Shown piece after piece: positions 40,384 to 60,979 of a stretch of DNA of 64,000 nucleotides; the first letter of the stretch is position 1, and each line of letters begins with the position of its first letter. The notes under the pieces are model-generated. The model was not told the DNA's origin, ran no database searches, and saw only the letters and a program-made list of their open reading frames with translations. Made by a program: the position numbers and the translations under genes. Source of the stretch: Chaenocephalus aceratus (lineage: Eukaryota > Chordata > Actinopteri > Perciformes > Channichthyidae); contig CM043801.1 of the NCBI GenBank assembly GCA_023974075.1, positions 33,173,748 to 33,237,747 of the forward strand, read 5' to 3'.

Positions 40384-40971
40384 GGTACGTCCACATGGCA
40401 GCTTTAGACGAATCTTCCACCGCTTCTCTTCCCGTTGACTTTGAATGGGGATGACGTCACTTTGCCTCGCTTTTCGGCCGAACTGCATTGTGGGGAGCGA
40501 AGCGAAGATTTCCAGGATTTCCAGGATTCAAAAGTTGAGCAATGTTCAACTTTTGAAGCTGAACTGGAAGCGCCAGCCAATCAAACACGTTTATGCAAAT
40601 CTGACAGTAGAAGCGCCAGCCAATCAAAACCGCGTGTAAGCAGGGAGACACAGTTCATTTCCTCATATTCCAAACGAGAAGTTACGGTAGCAAATCACCC
40701 GGTTCTTTACGACCAGAACTATTAACGGGATACAAACCGGAGGAACCAGGCATGGAGGGAGGTGGCAGAGACAGTGGGTGAAACTGGTAGGTTTTCGCCT
40801 GTTTGGGGAGTTTATATATATATATATATATATTGCTCGCATAAAATCCCCGGGGTTTTTTGCTTGTATGTCGGGGGGCGGGAGATTCAGGTGATTGGTT
40901 GTTGGTCGCAAAAAAATCCCCAAGCTTTCAGACACGCCCAGCTCCAAGATTTTCTGCTGTGTGGACGTACG
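40384..40971 (+). mobile_element. MITE-like element with acgtcca termini
   Basis: The left end ggtacgtccacatggcagc and right end tctgctgtgtggacgtac are inverted repeats bounding about 588 bp. The interior has a TA run at ~40812-40832. The left 340 bp is the inverse of 36843-37232. Short open frames on both strands are shared by the two copies and look like accidental readings of repeat sequence. Confidence 0.75.
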
Positions 40972-41884
40972 TGAGGCCTTTTGGATACATAACGGCTCTG
41001 GGTGGCTTTGTCTATGTTCGTGATACCAAATGAAATAGATCGTGACAGGTTTGTGTCTGTGAAACTTCCAACATATTGGCAGAGAGGATACAGGAACGTC
41101 TTTGACATGTAAACACAATTAAGAATGTCATCACTCATAATCATCAGACAGGCATCAGCTGCTGGGATCCGGGTTTGAATGACTCTCCTTGCAGTGCTGT
41201 TCCTTTGACATATGCACGGTGTTACTGTAATTGCTTAATTGTTATGTGTACAAGGTGGTGGGGTAAACATGGGGTGCAAGTGATGAATTCAGATTGTTAT
41301 TTTGGCCAGCGTTTCTCCAGCGAGTTCCAGCTAAACGTCCACAGCCATTAAATAAAAACACTGTTTGGATTTGCTCTAAAGATATGTGGTTTGATTGTCT
41401 GGGAATCTGCTCGTAATCTCCCTCTGCAATATCTCCTACTTTCCTCCACTTGAACCGGCTTCTTCGTGTGACTCTGCAGCACAGATCTCGGCTCTCGGCA
41501 TTCTTCAGAGTGCTTTTCTCTGTGTAATGTCACGCAACTGTACAACTGTGCGTGCCATTCAGAAGGCAGATTCCTCCCCGCTGCAGAGATACATCATGTG
41601 TTCAGCCTGAAGCAGTCTGCTGCACTTTACGTCTCATAAAAGCACAGTCTATAAGATGCTCATTCTTCTGCCATTACTAAGATAAAAGCTTACCATGATG
41701 CTGCTACTCATTTGAGTTGTGTGGTTCTTGGAAAAGGCTTGTTGAGGTTTTTTCTCATGGCTGCAGGGATCCAAAGTCGTCTGCATTCTGGTTAGACTTA
41801 GTGGGTTTATTGGCACTGGATGACGGGTGCTAAAGAAAAGACACTTTTATGAGGACAGACAGATTTGTTGTCTTACACAATTTG

Positions 41885-43130
41885 GCTTAAAGGGAAGTGG
41901 ATTTTGAACACAATGGCTTTGATGGAGCAGAACACCACGTTAAGTGAAATCACAACCCTGTGAGACTGTCATGGCAGCAGACGACCCTCTTCAATTTCAA
42001 CAGTTAAATAAATAATCATCAGTATTGTGATTACTTACAAACAAAATGACTTCCCTTTTCTGTAAGGCAGCCTTTAAAACCAGAACAAGACAAGATTGCA
42101 TTATATCTAGTCTCATATCACAATATTGAAATTGATATTTTGCATCTTTAGCAGGTTTTAATTCATCTATTCCTTCTCGTCTGAATCAAAGATAATTTAA
42201 ATAAAACCGGAGTATAAGGAGAACTACCTTATTTAAAGTGAAGGGAAGTGGACTTTGAACACAAACAAGTTGATACAAGAGAGTGATGGCAGAAAAACAT
42301 CCCTCTATTTCCCACAGCCAGCGAACACCCCATGCCTTTTATCAATTTAGCAGCATATGACAGTCCAACATCAGTAATGCCAACACCTTCATTCATGATG
42401 TGATTAAAGCGGTTTGATTTGAATGACTTATCGCCACCTTTAGTTATCGCCACGGAGCCCAATTGGTGCTGGACGCCTTCAAATTTATCAAATACCACAT
42501 TTTTTTTTCAAAATCCCTAGATATCAATATTGTAACGGCTACTTATTTCTTAGCATGGATGTGTACTTTTCATATTCTTAACATGCGCTTGCTATTGTAT
42601 TACATATCTTAGTATGCTCCTTTTATTTTGTGCCTTTTAACTGCACTGTGCCTTTGCTGTTTTAACGCTGTACATTTCCCTGCTGTGGGATAAATTAAGA
42701 AAATGTCATTCTTGAAATTATGATGTAACGATATATTACAAAATCTATATGTGGTCTTATATCAGGATAATTACATATTATTGATATATTGCCCATCACT
42801 ACGTCCAACAGGGGTCTACCACCGGTGGGGATATAGATTTGTATTCGTACTAAACAAAATATAACATTATTTTTCTAAATAAGGGGCCTGAGCAGGATGA
42901 ACTCACCAAAATCCCACAGACAGATCCTCAGTCGCAGAGTATTTGGCTTGAAGGGAAGTGGATTTTAAACACAATGGCGTTGATGGACCATAAAAACCAC
43001 ATTAAGTTAAGTCAGGACCTTGTGAGACAGTGACGTCCCTCTCTATTTTCCCACAGTCAGCGAACGCCCCGCGGCCTTTATCAACTAACCAGCATATGAC
43101 AGTCTAACATCCGTCATGCCAACACCTTTT
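41885..43130. repeat. three diverged copies of a local repeat
   Basis: The motif aagggaagtggattttgaac recurs at ~41890, ~42240 (ggactttgaac) and ~42953 (ggattttaaac). After the second and third copies comes a shared block with cccacag(c/t)cagcgaac and gcatatgacagtc. The copies are diverged and unevenly spaced, suggesting old local duplications. No coding sense was found. Confidence 0.65.
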
Positions 43131-43544
43131 TATTTGGCCGATTTTTAGGCAGCGTGGAGGACAGAGTGGCAGAGGGCGGCGTAAGGTCAGGTTTCCACGG
43201 CAACTGTCAACCTCCAATCCCCCTCCAGCTGAACACCCTCTTTCATCGCCATGGCAGCGGAGAGGCCCCCCGTTTCCCAGGGGACGGGGGCAGTGAGGGA
43301 GGGAATGTGAGACGGTCGAGAGGGAGAGAGAGGCCAAACAAGTTTTGTGAAAACACAGTAATCCAATATGGCCGCCATTGTGTCCGAGCTAACTGTGGCT
43401 AAAGCTCACTTCTCGAGGAGAGGAGATGCAGTGGGATGATTAACCTCAGACCCGGAAGACTGAGTGATATCAGGAGTCAACGAAAGCTGGGGTTAATTTG
43501 TGGAAGGCGTGGGGCGAGGGGTTTGTTGAGACATCAATGACATA

Positions 43545-44650
43545 CCTGGACTCGTGGTTTTTAAGGGTCATTTTAATCCTGAATGTTTGACTGACACGCC
43601 CTCCTGAAACCTGAAGCCATTTTTATAAATTGGACAATTTTCATACCTGAACTTCCTCATATATTTTTTTAATTCCTCACAGTTCGGAGCTTTGGGATTT
43701 TAGCAAACAAAACCCTATATAACCAACCCCAAATAAGGCAAACATATGGCCTCTTTGAACCAGAGATGACACTCGTGACTGATTTACGTTGTACTCTCTG
43801 TACAGGGTGAGAGGTATAATTGTTAAGCCGTCAACCACACGCTTGGACTCTGGATTTTAGGGTAATTTTACCTCACTTTAAGCTAAATGATATGCATGTT
43901 TGACTGACTGAAACTTGACACTAATCCTCATAATCTTTGAGGGATTATTTTTCGAAGCCATTTTTCTAAATTGGACAATTTTCATACCTGAACTTCCTCA
44001 TGTTAATTCCTCTCAGTTTTGTTTTGTTGGGAATTCCTTCTGGAGGGAACTTTGGGATTTTAGCCTTTTAAAGACCATTTACATTCACAACAACCTATAT
44101 ATCCAACCCCAAAAAGCATGGTGGCCTCTTTAAACCAGAGGTGACACTCACTGTATACTGATTTACGTTTTTACTCTCTGTACCAGAGTGACGGGTGTGA
44201 TTGTTGAGCCAACAACCACATACCTGGACTGACTTTGAAGGGTAATTCTACCTCACTTGAAGCTCAATGATATGCATGTTTGACTGACACACTCTTCTGA
44301 AACCCGACACTTATCCTGATCATCTTTGTGGGAATATTTTTCCACGCCATTTTTCTAAATTGGGCAATTTTCATACCTGAACTTCCTCATGTTTATGTGA
44401 GTCCTGCACCGTGTGCCAGGGTGAGAGGCGTAGTTGTTAACCCATCAAACACATACCTGGTCTCTTGAGTTTAAGGTTCATTTGACCCCACTTTAAGCTC
44501 AATGATATGCATGTTTGACTGACACGCCCTCCTGAAACCTGGCACTTATCCTGATAATCTTTTAGGGACTTTTTCCTTTGTAGATTTCCTAAGTTGGACC
44601 ATTTCCATACCTGTACTGACGTGATTCCTTCACAGTTTTGTTTTTCACAG
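43545..44650. repeat. tandem array of ~240-370-bp diverged units
   Basis: Four units share tgcatgtttgactgac(ac) (with variants; ~43580, 43890, 44270, 44510), tttcataccTgaacttcctc (weaker in the last), a ggacaattttcatacc block, and tacctggact/ctcac words. The units differ by indels. It lies in the putative first vangl2 intron; I see no function. Confidence 0.75.
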
Positions 44651-44727
44651 TTTGGAGCCTAGACATTTTAGCTGTGCTTGGAAACATGGGGCATACGTTT
44701 AAGATTTTAAATAAAACAATCAACTCA

Positions 44728-45195
44728 AGATTTAAAGTGTTAAATGGCACCTATCATGCAAAATGCACATTTGTATGTCTTTTATACATAAATATGTGTC
44801 GCCGGTGTGTCGGGGAACTCAAATGTAGGCTGGCTTTACACCCACGGCCCTATCAGCAACGTTGCCATCAGAAACAATGCCCGACTGTTTTGGACGTAAT
44901 ATGGTCGGTGTTTACATTAGCATCGCTAACACTCAGAGCTAACCTGTACTGGAGAGCATGTGTGTGAAGAAGCAGGAAGTAAAAAGGAACTCACCTTGTG
45001 GTATAACCGGCAAGAGAGAAAGCCTTTGAGCTCCAGACTGTTTCAGAGATAATCCTTGATAATCCATGATATGGCGTTTCATCACGGCAGAATCTGCCGG
45101 TAGAATCTCCTGCATGAGATCAGCACTTTTGAAACAGGAAGTGAAATAGAGGGATATGAGGCATGGCTAGAATGGGTGATCTGTTTGGTATTGTG
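44728..45195. mobile_element. left end of TTAA-type family, truncated
   Basis: Ttaaatggcacctatcatgc followed by aaaatgcacatttgtatgtc resembles the left end of the element at 55981. No matching right end was found before the next feature, so only the left part is supported. Confidence 0.4.
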
Positions 45196-45540
45196 AGACT
45201 GACCGTTGAGCGGCCCGACCAAGCAAGGAGGCAGAGAGTTCAAATATAACCCGGTGTGGGCCTTTATTACTCCTTGTGGTTCATGACACAGCCTCAATCT
45301 TACTGTCTCGTGTGAAGACAGTCACCAGCGACAAGGATCTCCCACACACTTGTCCACTGACAGGGAAAACAGAGCCTAAATACACACACACTCATCAGGC
45401 CAATGAGACACAGGTGGGGGAGGAGACAACACAGGGCACCAGGTGACCACAATCACCAGCCACAGACAAAACGGGAGGGGGGACACTTTCAAACTAAACC
45501 ACATGTGCAATATTACAAGGCCCGAAGTCGTCAGTCAACA
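45195..45540 (-). mobile_element. possible solo LTR fragment
   Basis: Read on the minus strand this has an AATAAA-type signal (gtaataaaggcc) and ends cggtcagtctcaca, the TG...CA style of an LTR 3' edge. The other boundary and a target duplication are not resolved. Low-confidence call from composition and layout only. Confidence 0.25.
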
Positions 45541-45708
45541 GTGACGAAGTTACCTTAAACTGTGTTTAAAGATAAATCAGTCACTTAAAGATGCCCTGAA
45601 GCGTCTTCTTTATAGATTACCAACATGTATGTTTAAATTCAGATTTACTTTCCAAATGTTGAAGTTGAACGCATTTCCTTTCAAGTATTTCAAACAGAGT
45701 TCACTAGC

Positions 45709-46128
45709 ATGCCTTTTCTTTCTCCCTGCCTCGATCGGTCCTTTAACCCAGTTCTTAAAAAACATCTTAAAGTCTCTAAGTTTCAAACCATTACACTAAT
45801 TATACAACTTATTTTTAACTGTGCTGTTCGAATGCCAGATATAAAAGCAGCGTTCCCCAGCGATGTTTATCTTGTTGATTACACCAAGCTGGTAAAGCAT
45901 TACGAAGTCCCACGGGAGTTTAAAGCGTATCCGTCTCGATGCTCTGCTGTGATAACTCTTGGAAAACAAAGCAGGAAGTTAGTCGAGAAGGCCGTGGAAA
46001 CATTAACCCTGCTGTGTGTGAAATGTACAATTGATGTCCGTGGAGTGTGTTCAGATCCATTCAAGATGAGTCCGTTTATAATCCAGAGCAGCTGTGTGTT
46101 ATTCTATTTCATAAATGAGCCTGCATAA
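45709..46128 (+). CDS. unrecognised 139-codon open frame
   Basis: An ATG-initiated frame of 139 codons in repeat-rich intronic DNA. The middle (KHYEVPREFKAYPSRCSAVI, then LGKQSRKLVEKAVETL) reads like a soluble domain, but I do not recognise a family. There are no splice sites to known exons, and the frame runs directly into a TA microsatellite region. It could be a remnant of a transposable element or chance. Function unknown. Confidence 0.15.
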   Translation: MPFLSPCLDRSFNPVLKKHLKVSKFQTITLIIQLIFNCAVRMPDIKAAFPSDVYLVDYTKLVKHYEVPREFKAYPSRCSAVITLGKQSRKLVEKAVETLTLLCVKCTIDVRGVCSDPFKMSPFIIQSSCVLFYFINEPA

Positions 46129-46160
46129 CACATGAACTCTCTCAAACTCTAGACATGTTA

Positions 46161-46162
<2 letters not shown>

Positions 46163-46201
<39 letters not shown>
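46163..46201. repeat. TA dinucleotide tract
   Basis: About 39 bp of uninterrupted (TA)n immediately downstream of the unrecognised open frame. Confidence 0.95.
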
Positions 46202-46204
<3 letters not shown>

Positions 46205-46276
46205 GTTAATACTCTCTGTTTAGTGTCTGGGTCTATATTCTCAAGCTTCGGATAGCTTATCGGGGTGTCATATTTC

Positions 46277-47524
46277 CAGGGTGTCCGCGGGGTCTTAAAA
46301 AGTATTAAAAGTTGATAAATCAATTTAGCGAAAATTAAGGCTATTAAAAAGTATTAAACGGCATTTTCCAAGGTTTTACATTTAGTAGCTTGTTTTCAAT
46401 AAGTATATAAATTGTCCAAAGAGGTTGTGTTCTGCAGTCTGCCTGAATGTAGTCATGGCGTAGGTGTGTAGTGTGATTCTGTGTAGTTTATTGATGGCAT
46501 CCCGTTGGATCTGACGTCCTCTGAACAGGACATCGCGCGCTCACTGCTTGATAGCGCGAAGGTCCGTTTACGCCGGTTGTTAAACAACATCGTTTTGGGG
46601 AAATGCAAGTCTGCGTCCAAATGGTTGGAAGATAAGGAGGAAGGACCATCAATACTGTATATAGTCAAATCAAGTTTTATTTATATAGCCCATTTTTTAA
46701 AACGATTTTTGGTCGAGCCAAAGTGCTGTACATACAATAAAAATAGTTTACAATAAAAAACACTTTACAACAAATACAACAGCACAAATAAAAAAGAACA
46801 CACAGGGAAATGTCAGGAGTCGTGCTCCGCTCAGACTAGAAGGCCAGAGAGAAGAAGTGAGTTTTAAGTGTAGTTTTAAAAACCCCTAGGGTCTGGGCCG
46901 AGCTCACATGGAGGGGCAGAGTGTTCCAGAGCCTGGGGCCAGCCGCTGCGAAGGCTCGGTGCCCTCGGGTTTTGAGCCTGGTCTTGGGCACTACCAACAA
47001 CAGCTGATCAGCCGACCTTAAGGCTCTGGCTGGGGTGTAGCGATGGAGGAGTTCGGCTATAGGCCGGAGCCAGCCGATTTAGGGCTTTGAAAACAAATAA
47101 AAGGAGTTTAAAATCAATTCTGAACCGAACTGGAAGCCGGTGCAATGAGGCCAGAATTGGGGTGATATGGTCGCGCTTTTTATGGCCAGTTAGAAGACGT
47201 GCCGCTGCGTTCTGCACTAGCTGCAGGCGTCTAATTGACCATACCCACATACAGAGCGTTGCAGTAATCCAGTCTCGAGGTAACAAAGGCGTTAATAACC
47301 CTTTCTAGGTCTTTAAAACATAAAAACGACTTGGTCTTGGCCAATAGTCGTATTTTAAAAAAGCAGGTCTTGCTCTATTGAAGGTCAATGTGAGGTAAAG
47401 TGTGTCGCCAATGTAACCGGTTAAAACTCCAAGTGGCGATGAGGTCTTAAAATGTATGGGAAGGGTCTTAAAAAAGGTCTTAAAAAGTATTACATTTGAC
47501 TTCTGGATTCCTGCATATACCCTG
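46277..47524. mobile_element. hAT-like element interrupted by a LINE
   Basis: The left end cagggtgtccgcggggtctt and right end ttctggattcctgcatatac then cctg share the layout of a common fish element (gtcttaaaaagtatta words at both ends). On the + strand the interior near 46580-46650 reads VLGKCKSASKWLEDKE, like the N-terminus of hAT-type transposases (GKCKF..WL). This is cut off at about 46656, where a minus-strand LINE fragment begins. Confidence 0.55.
46656..47300 (-). mobile_element. L2/CR1-type LINE 3' fragment
   Basis: The minus strand encodes the C-terminal end of a non-LTR reverse transcriptase: RLQLVQNAAARLLTGHKKRD, then HITPILASLHRLPVRFRIDF and KALNRLAPAY. It is followed downstream on that strand by a degraded tail. 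The frame is short and 5'-truncated, as is usual for LINE insertions. Not active. Confidence 0.8.
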
Positions 47525-47640
47525 ATCTCACATATCTCCAATATATCCAATGATTGTAGTTGTGTTTTTACCTGTTTATGAAGAAAATTAACTGTATTGA
47601 AGATGCAGTCTGAAAAAATACAATATATAAAGATAGTATG

Positions 47641-47800
47641 CAAGGCAAGGCAAGTTCATTTATATAGCACCTTTCAACACAAGGCAGTTCAAAACCGTCA
47701 TTAAAAAGCAAAGATAACAAAATAAACATGAATAAAAGTTACAGTGCAGTGTAAGATATGAATAGTTACATTTAAAAGTAGCGGCAAAAAGAAAAGTCTT
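47641..47800 (-). repeat. L2-like retroelement tail, antisense
   Basis: Caaggcaaggcaagttcatt then tatatagcacctttcaacac is the reverse of the tail seen at 30856 and 55446, so at least three dispersed copies of this 3' end occur in the window. Confidence 0.6.
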
Positions 47801-48044
47801 CAGCCCGGATTTATAAGTAGTAAGAGTTGCAGCGGACCTTAGTAACTTAACGAGTTCTGAGTTCTTTTAAGTCGAGGCTAAAAACACGACTTTTTACAGC
47901 TGCTTACCCAGAAGCCTTTTAACTTGTTTTTAGCACCTACCGTATTTACAATGTCTATTCTGTATCTCTTTTATGCATGTTATTTATGAATCTGTAATTC
48001 CATTATGTTTATTTATTGTGTTCCTTTCTGGTGTCTTAGTATTG

Positions 48045-48421
48045 AAGGTGGGGTATGTAATTCACTTCAGAAACACTGTTTGTTATATTCCATGGAATGC
48101 TCTTAACGTCCCGATAGCAATGAATACATTAAATGCTTTGACAATAAATACATTAAAAAAACGTCATCTGTGGAAGCCGTAGCGCTGTAAAAAGCACGAC
48201 CAATCATCTGAGCCGGCCCGGCTAAAGTAACTGGATGGCCTACCTGCCTGTCAGCCTTCCATCTGTGCACAAACTCACCTCGTGCCCTCATTGGTCATGT
48301 GCAAGTTCGTGTGTGTTGGAGGAGGGGCTCTGTGAGGAAGTGGCAGATTTGTTCCGGTTGTGTATTTTCAAATTCTAGCGCACTCGAGCTGGTTTCTCCA
48401 AAATTACCTACCCTACCTTTA
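48045..48421. mobile_element. MITE-like element
   Basis: The left end aaggtggggtatgtaattc and right end aaattacctaccctaccttt form an imperfect inverted repeat around about 377 bp of non-coding DNA in the putative vangl2 intron. No target duplication confirmed. Confidence 0.55.
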
Positions 48422-48462
48422 AGTGTTAATTATGATGTAAGCACTTGCGTCTGAAAATGTGC

Positions 48463-49010
48463 TATATTCTTTCACACACAGTGACGTCACGAGCTACCCA
48501 CAATGCAACACGCGCCATATATATATATAAATACGCCATTTTCCTGGAGGTGCTAATATCCTGGAGGTGCTAATATAAACAGCTAGCTAACGTAGCCAGG
48601 CAGAGCGCACTAGGTTTTTTTTCTGAATTAACGACCGAAGAAATCGCTGCATGTCTTCGGATTACATCTCTGGACTTGAGGGGTGTGCTTTAGGTCGTTA
48701 CCAGCGTAAACTAGAGCTGTGTGGGTTGTCGGATTGCCCTTACCGACAGATGCAGATGTATGGAAAAACGACAGTGGCCTTCGTCGATTTTGGCTGCATC
48801 TACGTCTATCTTCTGGAACCACCAGGTGAATACCCCACTTGGGTTAGACTAGATATTGATTAAGGCAATAGACTATGATATTCAGTACAGGAAGCTTAGC
48901 AACACCTAGACGGTGTACGGCTGCTTGCACCTCGCGTAAAACGGTGGATACCGGAAGTACGGTGTCGCCCTCGGCCCAATACCCGTATGTGTGTGTGAAA
49001 GAATAAATAA
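48463..49010. mobile_element. TIR element with short coding remnant
   Basis: Tattctttcacacaca at the left and gtgtgtgtgaaagaata at the right are inverted. Inside, the + frame at 48651-48863 reads SDYISGLEGCALGRYQRKLE, resembling the first exon of multicopy fish transposon-associated proteins. I cannot name the family with confidence. It lies just upstream of the vangl2 coding exons. Confidence 0.4.
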
Positions 49011-49191
49011 ACGTACCTTACATTACCTGCATGTTTCTGGTAGTTTGTTCCAGATATTTGGAGCATAATAACTGAACACTGCTTCGCCAGGTTTAGTTCT
49101 GACTCTGTGGACAGAAAGCAGACCAGTCTAAACCCTAGAAGACCTGAGATTAAGGTTTAACCCTCGCATTTTCTTTCCCCGTCTCTTTCAG

Positions 49192-49485
49192 GTCCCATCC
49201 ACCTCAGCTCTCCTGCAGCGTCTCTCCCGCCCACGTCCACTCTCCCCCCTCTCCTCTCTCTAGCCTCCTCCTCCGCCCCGCCTCCCTTCTCCTGCTCCCC
49301 CCTCGTCGACCTCCAAGATAGATTCCCTCAGGAGTAAGGTTGACCTGCTCAAGCTTCCCCTGGCTCTCTCCACCAAGTCCATCTCTGAGCGCAAGGCCCA
49401 GCTGGGAGGAGTCGGAGAGTACCGCGTCCCGGGGGGAGGAGGAGGAGTCGGGGCTCGCAAAGTCCTCTCAGCGCCGACCAGAGAC
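49192..49485 (+). other. vangl2: vangl2 5' leader with in-frame extension
   Basis: The acceptor (gtctctttcag) ends at 49191 and the canonical ATG is at 49486. In the Vangl2 frame the last stop is TAG at 49261-49263; the frame is then open to the ATG. Positions 49318-49485 (ATA to the codon before ATG) encode 56 residues with protein-like composition: IDSLRSKVDLLKLPLALSTK, SISERKAQLGGVGEYRVP, a Gly run, ARKVLSAPTRD. The ATA sits in optimal context (aagATAg). No ATG occurs in this frame upstream. Confidence 0.7.
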
Positions 49486-58424
<8,939 letters not shown>

Positions 58425-59885
58425 TGGATGCTTCTTTTTTCCCACGGGACGGGACATGGGGTCCACTCACATCCAATCACTTCCTGTCTGTGACACAGAA
58501 ACCCTTGAAGGAGAGAGTGAACCCCTCCTGGTATGAAACTGCTCAATGATTGTTCAAACCTGGAGTAAAACGAATGCCTTCTGTAAGAGACTTTTTGTAT
58601 ACAGGGGTTTTTCTCCTCTCTTGGCTTCTCCTGTTGCCGTAACCACTGGACTACGACTTCACTGTGCTGACTCAACACCAGACGAGGGGGATTACATCAC
58701 ATTTGTCACTTCCTCTTTCTCAAGAACCGAGCGCTCTGAATGCTGGTGTACCTCTGCCTTCTGGTTCCCTCTCCATGTACTGTTTCAAGAATACAAGGAC
58801 AGTTTTTATATTAAAGGGTGTGACTTCTTTTTTCTTTACTCACAGAATGTAGCATTATGTGCTTTGAATTAACACGTGGCTTTTCCGCGGCCTGAAGGCC
58901 AACATGTCTTCTTTTTTATGTGAAAAATGGAAGTACATTCCTCAGCTACTCCAAACTGTATTTACATGACGGTCTTAATATGCAGGTTCTCTTTAAAACA
59001 CGACACTGGCAATCCAACTTCCCTTTTACACAGAAGACTAAACCAAGACCCCATTCACGCCTGTTATTAACAAGCAGTCTTTTGTATGTATATCTTCGTG
59101 AGGATATTAAAGCCTGGTGTTATTCAGAGTTTTCCTTAACGTCAAAAAGACCAGAAAACCAAGAGTGTGTTTCAACACTTTCAGTCTTTCCTACCCTGTC
59201 TGGAAGTAGCAAGTTCCTCATTTTAAAAACCCTATACTTCAACATAAAAGGCTAATTCCTTGCCTTAAAGAACAGGGAACACGCATGACTAAATAAGGAG
59301 AAAATCAAGCATTTCCCAGGTACTATTTTAAGTCGCTGACTAACATGTCTTCATGCGTATGTACAGCATCAGGAAGTGTATGTTCAGAGACATTTGGAAA
59401 GTCACCAGAAAACCAGAAAACATTGAGTATATTTAATAGAAGGGTTTCTCTAAAGATTGTGACTTGATCAAATACATCTGGCAGCCTTCTTTAAGTCATG
59501 AGCAGCTTTTAAAAGCTTTTAAAAGTCATTTATCCTTTTGACTTTCGAAAACACAATGTTTGTCACAAGTCCCTGAGCTCTGCCTGTCCAATTAAATATT
59601 TATATCCAATCACAACGCAACATTGAGACGACGAGAGCTAAAACTAATAAGTGTACGTAAATGCAAAGGCTTGAGTCTGTCTTTCTGCAGATCCAGGTGA
59701 CGTGTCGACAGGTTTAAATGAGGTCTAGGTTTATTCCAGTCTTTGTCACAATCCACACGTGAACTCAGTCGTGAGCACACAGCTGGCGTTCAATTCAGCT
59801 GCTTTTTTTTCATGCATTTTCACAAAAAACCCAAATCAGACGTGTGATTGTAACTCTTCTGTGCAGCTCCTCTGCAGCTCCTCTG

Positions 59886-59887
<2 letters not shown>

Positions 59888-59937
<50 letters not shown>

Positions 59938-60162
59938 ATGTATACATCATTTCAGGGGACATTACATTGACTTATATGCATTTCCTGGAGACTTATCCTA
60001 ACCTTAACCATAACCAACACATGCCTAACCCTAACCAAGTCTTCACCCTAAAATTAATGATTCCCCTTATGGGGACCTCCAATTTGTCCCCATAAGGGAA
60101 GCGAGTCCCCACACGTGACTGTGTAAAAAGATTTAGGTCCCCACAAGTATAGTAATGCTAGA

Positions 60163-60213
<51 letters not shown>

Positions 60214-60923
60214 ATGTATACATCACTTCAGGGGACATTACATTGACTTACATGCATTTCCTGGAGACTTATCCTAACCTTAACCATAACCAACACATGC
60301 CTAACCCTAACCCTAACCAAGTCTTCACCCTAAAATGAATGATTCCCCTTATGGGGACCTCCATTTTGTCCCCATAAGGGAGGCGAGTCCCCACACGTGA
60401 CTGTGTAAACAGATGTAGGTCCCCACAAGTATAGTAATGCTAGTCCACACACACACACACACCATGTATACATCACTTCAGGGGACATTACATTGACTTA
60501 CATGCATTTCCTGGAGACTTATCCTAACCTTAACCATAACCAACACATGCCTAACCCTAACCCTAACCAAGTCTTCACCCTAAAATTAATGATTCCCCTT
60601 ATGGGGACCTCCATTTTGTCCCCATAAGGGAGGCGAGTCCCCACACGTGACTGTGTAAACAGATGTAGGTCCCCACAAGTATAGTAATGCTAGTCCACAC
60701 ACACACACACACCATGTATACATCACTTCAGGGGACATTACATTGACTTACATGCATTTCCTGGAGACTTATCCTAACCTTAACCATAACCAACACATGC
60801 CTAACCCTTAACCTAACCAAGTATTCACCCTAAAATTAATGATTTTGTCCCCATAAGGGAGGCGAGTCCCCACACGTGACTGTGTAAACAGATTTAGGTC
60901 CCCACAAGTATAGTAATGTTAGT

Positions 60924-60978
<55 letters not shown>
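59888..60978. repeat. tandem array, 4 units of 250-276 bp with telomere-like motifs
   Basis: Units start at accatgtatacatca (59935, 60211, 60461, 60711) and are joined by (CA)n runs. Each contains taaccctaaccctaacc-type words and ends gtccccacaagtatagtaat. Units 1-3 carry an inverted pair, ccccttatggggac and gtccccataaggg, separated by about 9 bases. In unit 4 the left arm is deleted at ~60842. Confidence 0.95.

Positions 60979-60979
<1 letters not shown>

Noticed and set aside
40435..41118. Open frames of 96 and 151 codons on opposite strands
   Set aside because: They lie within a MITE-like element, and similar frames occur in the partial copy at 36843-37232, so repeat sequence rather than a gene explains them.
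60000..60900. Interstitial telomere
   Set aside because: The ccctaa words are short and embedded in a 250-bp unit repeated with CA runs, not a continuous telomeric array.
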